IMG/VR virus record: IMGVR_UViG_3300027771_000053
Location: 1 to 32,944 of that record
Strand: one strand, 5' to 3'
DNA: 32,944 bases
From: a virus
Shown here: positions 12,897-20,644 of the stretch, in pieces
Numbering within the stretch: position 1 is the first letter of the stretch
Layout of the letters: the number at the start of each line of letters is the position of its first letter
Program-made: the position numbers and the translations under genes
The notes under the pieces: model-generated
The model's database searches: none
What the model was told of the DNA's origin: nothing
What the model saw: only the letters and a program-made list of their open reading frames with translations

Positions 12897-14690
12897 ATGA
12901 GTATATACGTTGGTGACATTGAGTCTGATGGACTCCTCGACACGATCACTAAGGTTCACTGCATTGTTCTACAGGACGTAGATACACTGGAAGTGTTCTC
13001 ATACGGCCCCGATAATATCCAAGCAGGGCTAGACCGCATGATGGAAGCTGAGAAGCTTATCTTTCACAACGGTATTGGTTACGACTTCCCTGCATTGGAA
13101 AAGGTTTACCCTGAGTTCCGCGTTGATCGCGACAGGGTAATCGACACCCTAGTTTGTACCCGACTTATCTGGACCAACCTAAGTGACACGGATGGTCCAC
13201 GAGTTAATGCTGGAAAGCTGGAGCCACGGCAACGTGGTTCTCACGCTCTCGCTGCTTGGGGCAAAAGACTAGGGCTGCTCAAGGGTGACTTCGGCCAATC
13301 AACCGATTGGTTGTCATGGTCCCCAGAGCTTCAAGAATACTGCGAACAGGATGTAGCTGTCACTCTAAAGTTGTGGGCAGCAATCTCTAAAAAGGAGTAT
13401 TCAGCTACTGCACTTGAACTGGAACATAAAGTTGCATGGATCATTGCAGAGCAACAGCGTCATGGTTTTCTATTTGACGTAGCTAAAGCTGAGAAACTTT
13501 TGATGCACCTCCAAGTGGAACGTGCAAAAATTGAGACAGACCTACAGACTATATTCGACCCGTGGTATTCTGCTGTCGAAGTTAAGACACCAAAGAGAAC
13601 GATAAACTACAAATCTGTGGACCGTTCTAGTGTGTCTGTCGGGTGTCCTTATACAGTTGTGAAACTGAACGTGTTCAATCCTAATAGCCGCCTACATATC
13701 GCTGATAGATTGATTGCAAAATATGGCTGGACACCATCCACCTTTACTCCTGATGGTAGGGCTAAAGTAGATGAGACTATCCTCGCTGAACTCCCGTATC
13801 CTGAGGCACAGAAGATTGCGAAATCTCTTATGCTTCAGAAACGTATCGGGCAGTTAGGCGAGGGTAGTAAGGCGTGGCTTACACTTGTCGAACCTGACGG
13901 GCGTATACATGGCTCCGTTAACACTAATGGTGCTGTGACAGGCCGCATGACACATAACTATCCTAATGTTTCCCAGACACCATCTGTGAACAAGCCTTAC
14001 GGTAAAGAGTGTCGTGAATTGTACATGGTTCCCAAGGGTAAGCGGCTGACAGGCGTGGATGTTTCTGGTCTCGAACTGCGAATGCTTGGCCATTTTATAG
14101 CTGCGTTTGATAATGGCCTGTACGGTAACGAGGTCGTCAATGGCGACATCCATACCGTGAACATGCGCAGTGCTGGTCTGAGTTCTCGTAGCCAAGCGAA
14201 GTCGTTTATTTATTCATTTTTATATGGGGCAGGTGCTGCAAAGGTAGGTTCGATAGTTGGTAAAGGTCCTAAAGAAGGACAGAAACTAAAGAACAAGTTC
14301 TTGGACCAGACACCAGCCTTGGCCAAACTCATAAAAGCAGTAACTAAAGCTGCGGAGCGAGGCTACTTGGTGGGGTTGGATGGGCGCTTCTTGCATTGCA
14401 GGAGTTCTCATTCGGCCTTGAACCTTTTGCTTCAAGCTGCGGGTTCAGCAGTGTGCAAGCAGTGGGCCGTTGAGATGGATAAGTCTCTCATCACTCACAA
14501 CCTCAAGAGCAAATGTCAGGTCGTGGCAAACATCCATGATGAACATCAATACGAATGTGATGAAGACATCGCTGAACTGGTTGGTGAACTGAGTATCCAA
14601 GCAATTAAGGATGCAGGTAAACACTTCAAATTAAGGGTAGAATTAGATGGCGAAGCTAAAATTGGCAACAACTGGTACGAAACCCACTAG
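12897..14690 (+). CDS. DNA polymerase, family A (T7 gp5-like)
   Basis: This is the replicative polymerase with proofreading. It has 597 residues against 704 in T7. The 3'-5' exonuclease domain starts with D7 and E9 (VGDIESDG), then FHNGIGYDFPALEK. The polymerase domain has motif A GVDVSGLELRM (D388), motif B with K435 and Y443 (KSFIYSFLYGAG), and motif C IHDEHQYE (D548, E549). The stretch GSVNTNGAVTGRMTH is very T7-like. The region matching the T7 thioredoxin-binding loop, between the thumb helices and FNPNSR, is clearly shorter here, so dependence on host thioredoxin may differ. GGGGGCTGAT precedes the ATG. The small cysteine-rich gene overlaps the 3' end in another frame. Confidence 0.96.
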   Translation: MSIYVGDIESDGLLDTITKVHCIVLQDVDTLEVFSYGPDNIQAGLDRMMEAEKLIFHNGIGYDFPALEKVYPEFRVDRDRVIDTLVCTRLIWTNLSDTDGPRVNAGKLEPRQRGSHALAAWGKRLGLLKGDFGQSTDWLSWSPELQEYCEQDVAVTLKLWAAISKKEYSATALELEHKVAWIIAEQQRHGFLFDVAKAEKLLMHLQVERAKIETDLQTIFDPWYSAVEVKTPKRTINYKSVDRSSVSVGCPYTVVKLNVFNPNSRLHIADRLIAKYGWTPSTFTPDGRAKVDETILAELPYPEAQKIAKSLMLQKRIGQLGEGSKAWLTLVEPDGRIHGSVNTNGAVTGRMTHNYPNVSQTPSVNKPYGKECRELYMVPKGKRLTGVDVSGLELRMLGHFIAAFDNGLYGNEVVNGDIHTVNMRSAGLSSRSQAKSFIYSFLYGAGAAKVGSIVGKGPKEGQKLKNKFLDQTPALAKLIKAVTKAAERGYLVGLDGRFLHCRSSHSALNLLLQAAGSAVCKQWAVEMDKSLITHNLKSKCQVVANIHDEHQYECDEDIAELVGELSIQAIKDAGKHFKLRVELDGEAKIGNNWYETH

Positions 14691-14853
14691 GCAACCTACA
14701 CCTAAAGTGGTCCCGAAGGTCTGCGAGACTTGTCATTATCTATCCTCTGAAGGTTCTGACAGGTTTCCCACATACTTCTGTCACAGGTTTCCTAAAGCAG
14801 AGATCATTAGCCCAAGCCACTGGTGTGGGGAATGGAGTAAAAAAGATGCGTAG
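14647..14853 (+). CDS. Small cysteine-rich, probable zinc-binding protein (68 aa)
   Basis: The N-terminus is basic and Pro-Thr-rich (KPTRQPTPKVVPK). The rest carries C-x2-C-H (VCETCHYL), then C-H (YFCHRFPKAE) and a last Cys (HWCGEW), giving four Cys and several His that could hold one zinc ion. I know similar short CxxC...C...C proteins from phage replication modules, without function. It begins 44 bp inside the polymerase gene and its stop overlaps the exonuclease start, so it is translationally tied to both. Confidence 0.68.
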   Translation: MAKLKLATTGTKPTRQPTPKVVPKVCETCHYLSSEGSDRFPTYFCHRFPKAEIISPSHWCGEWSKKDA

Positions 14854-15577
14854 AACTCTCCTTATCGACGCTGACATTACTGTGTATCGTGTGGCGTCTA
14901 CAAACGAAGTACCCACGAGGTTCTTTAATGGCCTCTGGGTACTCTGGGCGGACGAAGCACGGACTAAAAAAGACTTCGATGCTGCAATTGAGGATATCAT
15001 TACAAAGACCGAGGCAGACGATTACATCCTATGCCTCACGTCTCCTAACAATTTCCGAAAGGACATCCTCCCGTCCTACAAAGGAAACCGTAAGGAGACC
15101 CGAAAGCCCATGATGCTTCCGTTCCTCCGAGAGCATGTCATGGCCAACCACCCGTATGAGATGCGTGATGGGTTGGAGGGGGATGACCTCATGGGTATCT
15201 ATGCTACCCGCCCAGACAATGTGGGTGAGTATGTCATCTATAGTGCTGACAAGGACATGAAGACTATCCCAGCACTTCTGTGGGATGATGTTGATGATGT
15301 TGTAGTGGTAAACACTATCGAGGATGCAGATCGCTTCTGGTTAACCCAAGCCCTGACAGGCGACCCAACAGACGGATATAAAGGGGCGCAAAAAATTGGA
15401 GCGGTAGGAGCTAAGAAAATCTTAGACAATGACTGTAGTTGGGAAGCTGTTCTAGCGGCTTTCATTAAGCAAGGTCACACCGAACACGAAGCACTACAAC
15501 AAGCACAAGTAGCACGTATCTTGCGGCATGAAAATTACGATTTAGTAACTGATACTATAGGAGTATGGACGCCATGA
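14846..15577 (+). CDS. 5'-3' exonuclease (T7 gp6-like, FEN/PIN fold)
   Basis: The enzyme removes RNA primers and degrades host DNA. The 243-residue protein shows the metal-binding acids of the family: D8 and D10 (LLIDADITVYR), E111, D113 and D114 (GLEGDDLMG), D135 and D137 (YSADKDMKTI), and D173 with a helix-hairpin region TGDPTDGYKGAQKIGAVGAK at about 171-190. Start ATG 14846 has GGAG eight bases upstream and overlaps the previous stop. The last 11 codons (LVTDTIGVWTP) lie in the first copy of a tandem duplication, so the C-terminus of this gene has been copied downstream. Order after the polymerase matches T7 gene 6. Confidence 0.92.
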   Translation: MRRTLLIDADITVYRVASTNEVPTRFFNGLWVLWADEARTKKDFDAAIEDIITKTEADDYILCLTSPNNFRKDILPSYKGNRKETRKPMMLPFLREHVMANHPYEMRDGLEGDDLMGIYATRPDNVGEYVIYSADKDMKTIPALLWDDVDDVVVVNTIEDADRFWLTQALTGDPTDGYKGAQKIGAVGAKKILDNDCSWEAVLAAFIKQGHTEHEALQQAQVARILRHENYDLVTDTIGVWTP

Positions 15578-15621
15578 ACGGGCTAGTAACTGATACTATA
15601 GGAGTATGTACGCCATGAACG
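15543..15621 (+). repeat. 41-bp tandem duplication spanning a gene junction
   Basis: A 38-base block (15543-15580) recurs at 15584-15621 with one mismatch (G to T). It contains ACTATAGGAG, the GGAG ribosome site and GCCATGAACG. The first copy encodes the exonuclease C-terminus, and its ATG (15573) opens a 14-codon frame, MNGLVTDTIGVCTP, that repeats that C-terminus. The second copy supplies the actual start of the next gene. It appears to be a recent duplication. Confidence 0.9.
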
Positions 15622-15860
15622 AATTCGACATTGTGGATCAACCTGCACACTACACCCGATACAAGATTGAACCTGCCACCTTCATCATGCGAAACTCCCT
15701 GCCTTTTCACACAGGTAATATCGTCAAGTATGCGGTGAGGGCAGGGTACAAGCTGTATCCAAATCAGGACGCGGTTGATAGCGAAATCACTGATCTGCAA
15801 AAGGTCATCCGTTACGCAGAGATGCGTATTAACCTCCTAGAGGGCGAAGAAAATTTATGA
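15615..15860 (+). CDS. DUF3310-type protein (T7 gp1.7-related family; 81 aa)
   Basis: The pattern DQPAHYTRYKIEPATFI, then HTGNIVKYAVRAGYK and a final helix LQKVIRYAEMRINLLEG matches the DUF3310 (SaV-like) domain, which in T7 gp1.7 belongs to a nucleotide kinase. This protein is only the domain itself; a kinase activity is not shown. I chose ATG 15615, ten bases after GGAG; ATG 15606 is too close to that site. The start lies in the second copy of the 41-bp duplication. It overlaps phoH by an ATGA junction, so both act in the same nucleotide-metabolism stage. Confidence 0.8.
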   Translation: MNEFDIVDQPAHYTRYKIEPATFIMRNSLPFHTGNIVKYAVRAGYKLYPNQDAVDSEITDLQKVIRYAEMRINLLEGEENL

Positions 15861-16537
15861 AGACCCGCAAGAAAACTTACAACGATAAGGTGCGGGAGGT
15901 TTCTGACACCACCAAGGTCAAACCTCTCGTAGCCATGAATGAAGCACAAAAGAACTACATCGACAGTATTAAGAAGTTCCCTCAGACCTTCGTTACAGGC
16001 CCTGCTGGGACAGGTAAGACATACATCGCCGCAGCAATGGCCGCTGATATGTTTCTACGCAAAGAAATCACCAAGGTCATCCTCACTCGTCCCAACATTC
16101 CCGCAGGTAAATCGCTGGGGTTCTTTGCGGGTACGATTGAGGACAAGATCGCACCTTGGGTAGTTCCTCTCACTGAGGTCCTACAGGCTCGATTGGGTAA
16201 GGGCCGCTATGAGATTGCGTTGAAGCGTAAGGACATTGAGATTGTGCCTTTCGAGGTCATGCGTGGGCGATCATTTAACAATGCCTTTGTGATCTTGGAT
16301 GAGGGACAAAACCTAACACCTCACGAGATGCGAATGTTCACCACCCGCATTGGTGAGAACACAAAAGTTGTCGTCAATGGCGACCTCCTACAGCACGATC
16401 TAAGTGATGATTCAGGTCTGGCGAAAGCTTTGGACCTCATTTTCAATCACGACATTGATGCTGCTGTTTGTCACTTCACCCATGATGATGTGGTTCGATC
16501 AGGCATTTGCGCCCAGTGGACCCGTGCTTGGGGCTAA
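15857..16537 (+). CDS. phoH: PhoH-like P-loop ATPase
   Basis: The 226-residue product is one RecA-like ATPase domain of the PhoH family. Walker A is GPAGTGKT (48-55), Walker B is FVILDEGQN with D148-E149, and the sensor region is TKVVVNGD. It is common in marine phages, where it is often linked to phosphate stress, but the biochemical role in phage is unsettled; bacterial relatives are RNA helicase or RNase partners. The basic N-terminus (MKTRKKTYNDK) may bind nucleic acid. It closes the DNA-metabolism module and is followed by a phage promoter at 16535. Confidence 0.93.
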   Translation: MKTRKKTYNDKVREVSDTTKVKPLVAMNEAQKNYIDSIKKFPQTFVTGPAGTGKTYIAAAMAADMFLRKEITKVILTRPNIPAGKSLGFFAGTIEDKIAPWVVPLTEVLQARLGKGRYEIALKRKDIEIVPFEVMRGRSFNNAFVILDEGQNLTPHEMRMFTTRIGENTKVVVNGDLLQHDLSDDSGLAKALDLIFNHDIDAAVCHFTHDDVVRSGICAQWTRAWG

Positions 16538-16558
16538 TATTAACCGTTACTAGACCTA
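16535..16558 (+). promoter_or_regulatory. Phage promoter before the late genes
   Basis: TAATATTAACCGTTACTAGA lacks the TCA insert of the other copies and so is the closest in spacing to the T3 promoter. It overlaps the stop of phoH and lies about 13 bases before the next ATG. It probably starts the late transcript running to the capsid. Confidence 0.7.
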
Positions 16559-16570
16559 GAGGTACAATAA

Positions 16571-16762
16571 ATGTCTTCAATTCCTATCATTGACAAACAG
16601 TTAGTGGATTATCTGGTGCGTATGTATCCCGATGTATCCCCTGAGATATCCATGACTGAACGAGAAATCTTCTTTCGACGTGGTGCTGTTGATGTGATCC
16701 GTACATTGGACCGTATCTACTCAGAACAGAATGAGAATATGTTTGGGATTGATGATGCTTAG
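16571..16762 (+). CDS. Small hypothetical protein (63 aa)
   Basis: No named family. It begins MSSIPIIDKQLVDYLVRMY and is an acidic helical protein with FFRRGAVDVIRTLDRIYSEQ in the middle. Similar short proteins stand just before the portal module in other marine T7-like phages, as far as I recall. It is first behind the promoter at 16535 and its stop overlaps the next start. Confidence 0.68.
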   Translation: MSSIPIIDKQLVDYLVRMYPDVSPEISMTEREIFFRRGAVDVIRTLDRIYSEQNENMFGIDDA

Positions 16763-17168
16763 AGGTAACGCACTCCCATTGCTTGAGACAGGTGCAATCA
16801 ACAATCTTTGGCCCACAATAGAAAACCTACTGACACGAGTTACCGATGAAAAGGTAGGTGTGTCTGATGTGTATGATTTTGTCATAGATGGTAGGTGGAT
16901 TCTCTGGGTTTGCCAGATACCTGATACCTTAGAGATCACGAGTGTTCTTGTTACAGAATTTATTCACTACCCACAGGTCTGCAATCTAAGGGTCGTATTC
17001 CTATCAGGTGATGATGAGGATTGGGCCTACGGAATAGCCGTGTTCGAGGACTTTGCTCGAATTAACGGATGCCATGAAGTTGAAATCTTAGGCCGTAAGG
17101 GTTGGGAACGTGTCCTCAGGGACAAAGGCTTCAGTTTAAATCACATAACCCTTAGTAAACGGATATAA
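16755..17168 (+). CDS. GNAT-like acyltransferase-fold protein (137 aa)
   Basis: The fold reads as the N-acetyltransferase type: WILWVCQIPDTLEITSVLVT matches the central beta strands, and the helix after DWAYGIAVFEDFARINGCHE with VEILGRKGWERVLRDKGF is the usual end of such domains. Acetyl-CoA loop residues (R/Q-x-x-G-x-G/A) are not clear, so it may be a non-catalytic relative. Start ATG 16755 overlaps the previous stop. Position between exonuclease/phoH and portal corresponds to T7 genes 6.5-7.7. The 3' end overlaps a weak promoter. Confidence 0.6.
   Translation: MLRGNALPLLETGAINNLWPTIENLLTRVTDEKVGVSDVYDFVIDGRWILWVCQIPDTLEITSVLVTEFIHYPQVCNLRVVFLSGDDEDWAYGIAVFEDFARINGCHEVEILGRKGWERVLRDKGFSLNHITLSKRI
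17143..17163 (+). promoter_or_regulatory. Possible weaker phage promoter
   Basis: ATAACCCTTAGTAAACGGA matches T3-type ATTAACCCTCACTAAAGGGA with one gap and three changes. It lies seven bases before the Gly/Pro-rich gene, inside the end of the upstream gene. It differs from the CTAGA-type copies, so it is rated lower. Confidence 0.4.
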
Positions 17169-17169
17169 T

Positions 17170-17904
17170 ATGTTTCTATTTAATTTAACGTCACCTCGGA
17201 TTCTTATGGGTTCCTCTGGTGGTGGTGGTGGCGGTGGTGGAAGCTCTAGCTCTGGCTCTAGCTCTTCAAGCACAGTTCGCCCAAAGGCACGTCCAGCGCC
17301 AACGCCAAGACCAGCGCCAAAGCCAAGACCAGCGCCAAAGCCGAAGCCGAAGCCTACTACTAGCAGCGGCAAGGGTTCTACACCTAAAAGCACTAGTAAG
17401 GGTCGCAACCTAGACGCCGATATGATCGCAGGTTCTACATATAAAAAGAACCCAGTGACAGGTAAGATCAGTAGCCCAACAAGTGTTACAGCTAAAGACC
17501 TCAAGTCAGGTAATGTCTCTACATTTAAGAGTAAAACTGGTTCAGGTTCCGTTACAGTAAAGCGTGGGACCAAGTTGAAAGATGTTCCTACAGTTAATGT
17601 GGGTGTGAATGGTAAGAAAACAGTATCAAATGCGGACGCTTACAACAGTAAAGATGTCGCAACTCCACCACCTGCAACTCCACCACCTGCAACTGTGAAA
17701 TCCTCTCCATCAGTAGTCGCCCCAGAAACCACTGACCCATCTGATGGTGTTGGCGGTGGACGTGACGGTGGAGGTTCTGCACGACGCAAAGCATCCAAAG
17801 CTAACGAAGATAACCTAGCAGTTAAACGTAAAGCTGTAGGTGTCAAAGGTTATAAGCGTAATAAAGCAGCTAACCCAATGACGATCAAAGGGGTAAACAA
17901 ATAA
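17170..17904 (+). CDS. Gly/Ser/Pro/Lys-rich low-complexity protein (244 aa)
   Basis: Low-complexity blocks follow each other: eight Gly in a row (about residues 17-24), a Ser run, then a PAPKPRP repeat region (about 37-62), partly encoded by an 18-bp tandem repeat at 17305-17340. A middle part (about 80-155) looks more ordered, with VTAKDLKSGNVSTFKSKTGS. The tail is basic and ends KRKAVGVKGYKRNK and MTIKGVNK. It may start instead at ATG 17206. No family is named; its place just before the portal suggests a minor virion or assembly protein. The C-terminal basic motif recurs in the next small protein. Confidence 0.65.
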   Translation: MFLFNLTSPRILMGSSGGGGGGGGSSSSGSSSSSTVRPKARPAPTPRPAPKPRPAPKPKPKPTTSSGKGSTPKSTSKGRNLDADMIAGSTYKKNPVTGKISSPTSVTAKDLKSGNVSTFKSKTGSGSVTVKRGTKLKDVPTVNVGVNGKKTVSNADAYNSKDVATPPPATPPPATVKSSPSVVAPETTDPSDGVGGGRDGGGSARRKASKANEDNLAVKRKAVGVKGYKRNKAANPMTIKGVNK

Positions 17905-18131
17905 TGTGTATGAGTTCTCCAAAAGCAGCACCACCACCACCACCTCCACCGCCACCAGCGGCACCGCCAGTTCTGGAGCAAGATGTTCCGAAGTTGAGCG
18001 ATAATGATGAGGGGTCAGGCTTGAACAGCAAGTCTCGCGGTCTAAAGAATTATAAAATTAACAAACGTAACAAGATGACGAGCGACAGCAACAAGCTGGG
18101 CGGGATCATGCAGAAATCTACGTCAAATTAA
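17904..18131 (+). CDS. Small polyproline protein (75 aa)
   Basis: The N-terminus is MCMSSPKAAPPPPPPPPPAA, followed by VLEQDVPKLSDNDEG and a basic tail GLKNYKINKRNKM. I know similar MC-x-S-P-polyproline proteins directly before the portal gene in many marine T7-like phages, with no assigned role. Polyproline plus VLE-D-P suggests a short binding ligand for a virion protein. Its ATG overlaps the stop of the previous gene (TAATG), so the two low-complexity proteins are coupled. Confidence 0.75.
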   Translation: MCMSSPKAAPPPPPPPPPAAPPVLEQDVPKLSDNDEGSGLNSKSRGLKNYKINKRNKMTSDSNKLGGIMQKSTSN

Positions 18132-18145
18132 GAAAGAGATTAATC

Positions 18146-19729
18146 GTGCATAATAGTGACAATGCTTGTGCTAAAAAGTACGAAAATCTCTCTTCAACCA
18201 GAACAACATATCTAGAACGGGCAAGAGAAGCGGCTAAATTAACTATCCCTTCTCTTGTCCCTGATGCTGGCCATTCATCTGCCACAAAGCTCTATACTCC
18301 TTATCAAGGTGTTGGCGCTCGTGGTGTGAATAACCTTGCTTCTAAGCTTCTACTTTCCTTACTTCCTCCGAACGCTCCTTTCTTTGCTATGCGTCTTGAT
18401 GATTTCACAATCCAAGAACTTGCACAGTCAGAGGGCGCACGGGCAAAGGTAGATGAAGCTTTAAATAAGTATGAACGTGCAGTGATGACAGAGATTGAAA
18501 ACTCTGGAATGCGCTCACCCATCTTTGAAGCATTGAAGCAGTTGATTGTTGCTGGGAACGTACTTCTCTACTTGCCTCCTGAAGGTGGCGCACGGGTATT
18601 CCCGTTGAGCCGTTATGTAGTTAAGCGCGATCCAATGGGTGAAGTCATTGAGGTTATCGTAAAAGAAACCATGTCACGGGCAACACTGCCTGAAGACATA
18701 AGAGAAATGCTTGGTGATCAAGAGGGCGACCTCTCGGATCAAAACGACAAAAAGACTGATGAAATCAACCTGTACACAAAGATGTATCGGGAAGGTAACA
18801 AGTACATCCTGTATCAAGAAATTGATGGAGTGATCGTTCCTAATTCACACGGTAAGTACCCATTGGATAAAGCACCAATGTTACCGCTGCGCTGGACACG
18901 TATCGACGGTGAAGACTATGGCCGCTCTTATGTAGAAGAATACATTGGGGACCTCATCTCGCTGGAGGGCCTTTCTAAGGCCATCCTAGAGGCATCCGCA
19001 GTTTCTGCTAAAGTCGTGTTTATGGTTGCGCCTAACGGTACAACAAGGGCGCGTGATATTGCTAAAGCTGAGAATGGTGCAATCGTATCAGGCAATGCTG
19101 CTGAAGTATCTACACTACAAGTGCAGAAACAAGCTGACATGTCTGTTGCATCCAACACCGCAGCGACGATCACAGAACGACTAGCTTTTGCGTTCCTTAT
19201 GAACTCCTCAATACAACGTAAAGGGGAGCGTGTAACAGCCGAAGAGGTTCGCTATATGGCAGGTGAATTGGAAGACGCACTAGGTGGTGTGTACTCAATT
19301 CTAAGTCAAGAATTTCAGTTACCATTGGTCAACCGTATTATCGCACGGATGACAAAGAACAAAAAGCTGCCAGCACTCCCTAAAGGAGTAGCTAATCCTA
19401 CCATCGTGACGGGTCTTGAGGCTCTTGGGCGTGGACATGATATGAATAAATATCAGATGTTCCTACAAGCTCTAATGCCTCTAGGTCCAGAAGCTGTCGG
19501 TCAGTTTATGAACGTGAGTGATTATATTACTCGTGTTGGGACTGCACTGGGTATCGACATGGATGGTCTGATCAAATCTCAAGAACAAATTCAACAAGAA
19601 CAACAGCAGTCGCAAGAACAACAGCAGCAAATGCAGATGATGGAGATGGCTAAAGCCGCCTCTGGACCTGTTGCAAAAGAAGCTGCTGGTGCTGTGCGTC
19701 AAGCTGTCGCAGGAAACGGTGAACAATAA
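18146..19729 (+). CDS. Portal / head-tail connector (T7 gp8-like)
   Basis: The dodecameric portal forms the DNA channel at one capsid vertex and joins head and tail. It has 527 residues (T7: 536). Typical stretches are YTPYQGVGARGVNNLASKLL, SLLPPNAPFFAMRL, GNVLLYLPPEGG and RKGERVTAEEVRYMAGELED. The C-terminus is Gln-rich (EQIQQEQQQSQEQQQQMQM), a likely coiled coil reaching into the head. It starts with GTG 18146, preceded by AAGAAAGAG; no better ATG exists. Its stop overlaps the scaffold start (TAATG). Confidence 0.95.
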   Translation: MHNSDNACAKKYENLSSTRTTYLERAREAAKLTIPSLVPDAGHSSATKLYTPYQGVGARGVNNLASKLLLSLLPPNAPFFAMRLDDFTIQELAQSEGARAKVDEALNKYERAVMTEIENSGMRSPIFEALKQLIVAGNVLLYLPPEGGARVFPLSRYVVKRDPMGEVIEVIVKETMSRATLPEDIREMLGDQEGDLSDQNDKKTDEINLYTKMYREGNKYILYQEIDGVIVPNSHGKYPLDKAPMLPLRWTRIDGEDYGRSYVEEYIGDLISLEGLSKAILEASAVSAKVVFMVAPNGTTRARDIAKAENGAIVSGNAAEVSTLQVQKQADMSVASNTAATITERLAFAFLMNSSIQRKGERVTAEEVRYMAGELEDALGGVYSILSQEFQLPLVNRIIARMTKNKKLPALPKGVANPTIVTGLEALGRGHDMNKYQMFLQALMPLGPEAVGQFMNVSDYITRVGTALGIDMDGLIKSQEQIQQEQQQSQEQQQQMQMMEMAKAASGPVAKEAAGAVRQAVAGNGEQ

Positions 19730-20472
19730 TGGTCGAACAAGTAGTTATTGATACTTCAGGTGAAACTGAAGGTCCAAGCTTAGAAGAACAAGCGGCTGAA
19801 ATGGACGCAGGGCTGGAACCACAGGGTGATGAAGATCGTCCCGAATGGTTGCCAGAGAAGTTCAACTCCGCTGAAGACATGGCAAAGGCTTATTCTCAAC
19901 TAGAGAACCGTATGGGTTCTGAGGAAGAGCATGAAGAGTCAAACGAGGAAAATGTCCGAGAGGAACTAGAGGATGCAGGGGTGGACTATAGTGCGCTCTC
20001 TGAAGAATTCTGGGGAAACGGAGATTTATCTGATGAGAGTTATGATCTTCTAGAGCAAGCGGGTATTCCGCGTTCCATTGTTAATAGCTACATCGACGCA
20101 CAATTGAACATGGTCGAAACACAGCGTGGCGAAGTCATGAATGAGGTTGGGGGCGCAGAGGGTTACGAACAGTTGACCGAATGGGCCTCCGACAACCTTG
20201 AAGATGGTGAGATTGATTATTTCAATAACATCATGGACTCAAACGATTTCCAAGCAATCCAAATGGCTGTTCGTGCAGTCGATGCACGGCGTACCGCTAG
20301 TGAAGGCATGGAGCCTACACGTAACCTATCAGGTAGTCTGACGGGTGGTGGTGGAGGTTCTTACGAAAGTGTCACGCAGATGATGAATGACATGCAGAAC
20401 CCAGCCTATGCGACTGACCCAGCGTTCCGAGCGAAAGTTGAGGCAAAGCTAAGTCGCTCTAATATTATGTAG
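19729..20472 (+). CDS. Capsid assembly scaffold protein (T7 gp9-like)
   Basis: The scaffold shapes the prohead and leaves before DNA packaging. The 247-residue protein is very acidic throughout, with a helical N-terminal half (WLPEKFNSAEDMAKAYSQLE, a motif typical of T7-like scaffolds) and long Glu-rich stretches. The C-terminal part (about 195-247) holds NLSGSLTGGGGGSYESVTQM followed by a basic helix DPAFRAKVEAKLSRSN, the usual capsid-binding end. It follows the portal without a gap and precedes the capsid, as in T7. Confidence 0.92.
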   Translation: MVEQVVIDTSGETEGPSLEEQAAEMDAGLEPQGDEDRPEWLPEKFNSAEDMAKAYSQLENRMGSEEEHEESNEENVREELEDAGVDYSALSEEFWGNGDLSDESYDLLEQAGIPRSIVNSYIDAQLNMVETQRGEVMNEVGGAEGYEQLTEWASDNLEDGEIDYFNNIMDSNDFQAIQMAVRAVDARRTASEGMEPTRNLSGSLTGGGGGSYESVTQMMNDMQNPAYATDPAFRAKVEAKLSRSNIM

Positions 20473-20479
20473 GATTAAC

Positions 20480-20644
20480 ATGTCTCTATACGAAAACATT
20501 CACAAGAAACGTCAACGTATTAAGGACGGTTCCAAGGAAAAGATGCGCAAAGCTGGAGACAGTGGAGCGCCATCTGCCACGAACTTTAAGAATGCCGCTA
20601 AGACGGCTAAACCCACCAACATGAAAATTGAGAAAAAATCATGA
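20480..20644 (+). CDS. Small basic conserved protein (54 aa)
   Basis: The product starts MSLYENIHKKRQRIKDGS and continues KEKMRKAGDSGAPSATNFK to a Lys-rich end. I recall this M-LY-NIH-KR pattern with KMRK-G--GAP from small proteins beside scaffold and capsid genes in marine podophages, without known role. It is highly basic (DNA- or capsid-binding by charge). Its stop overlaps the start of the following gene. Confidence 0.7.
   Translation: MSLYENIHKKRQRIKDGSKEKMRKAGDSGAPSATNFKNAAKTAKPTNMKIEKKS

Noticed and set aside
17136-17573. Minus-strand frame opposite the Gly/Pro-rich gene
   Set aside because: Its poly-Pro and Gly content is only the mirror of the repeated codons on the plus strand.
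18134-18160. Further phage promoter (ATTAATCGTGCATAAT)
   Set aside because: It has the ATTAATC start but lacks the ACC and CTAGA parts; it overlaps the portal start and is likely chance.
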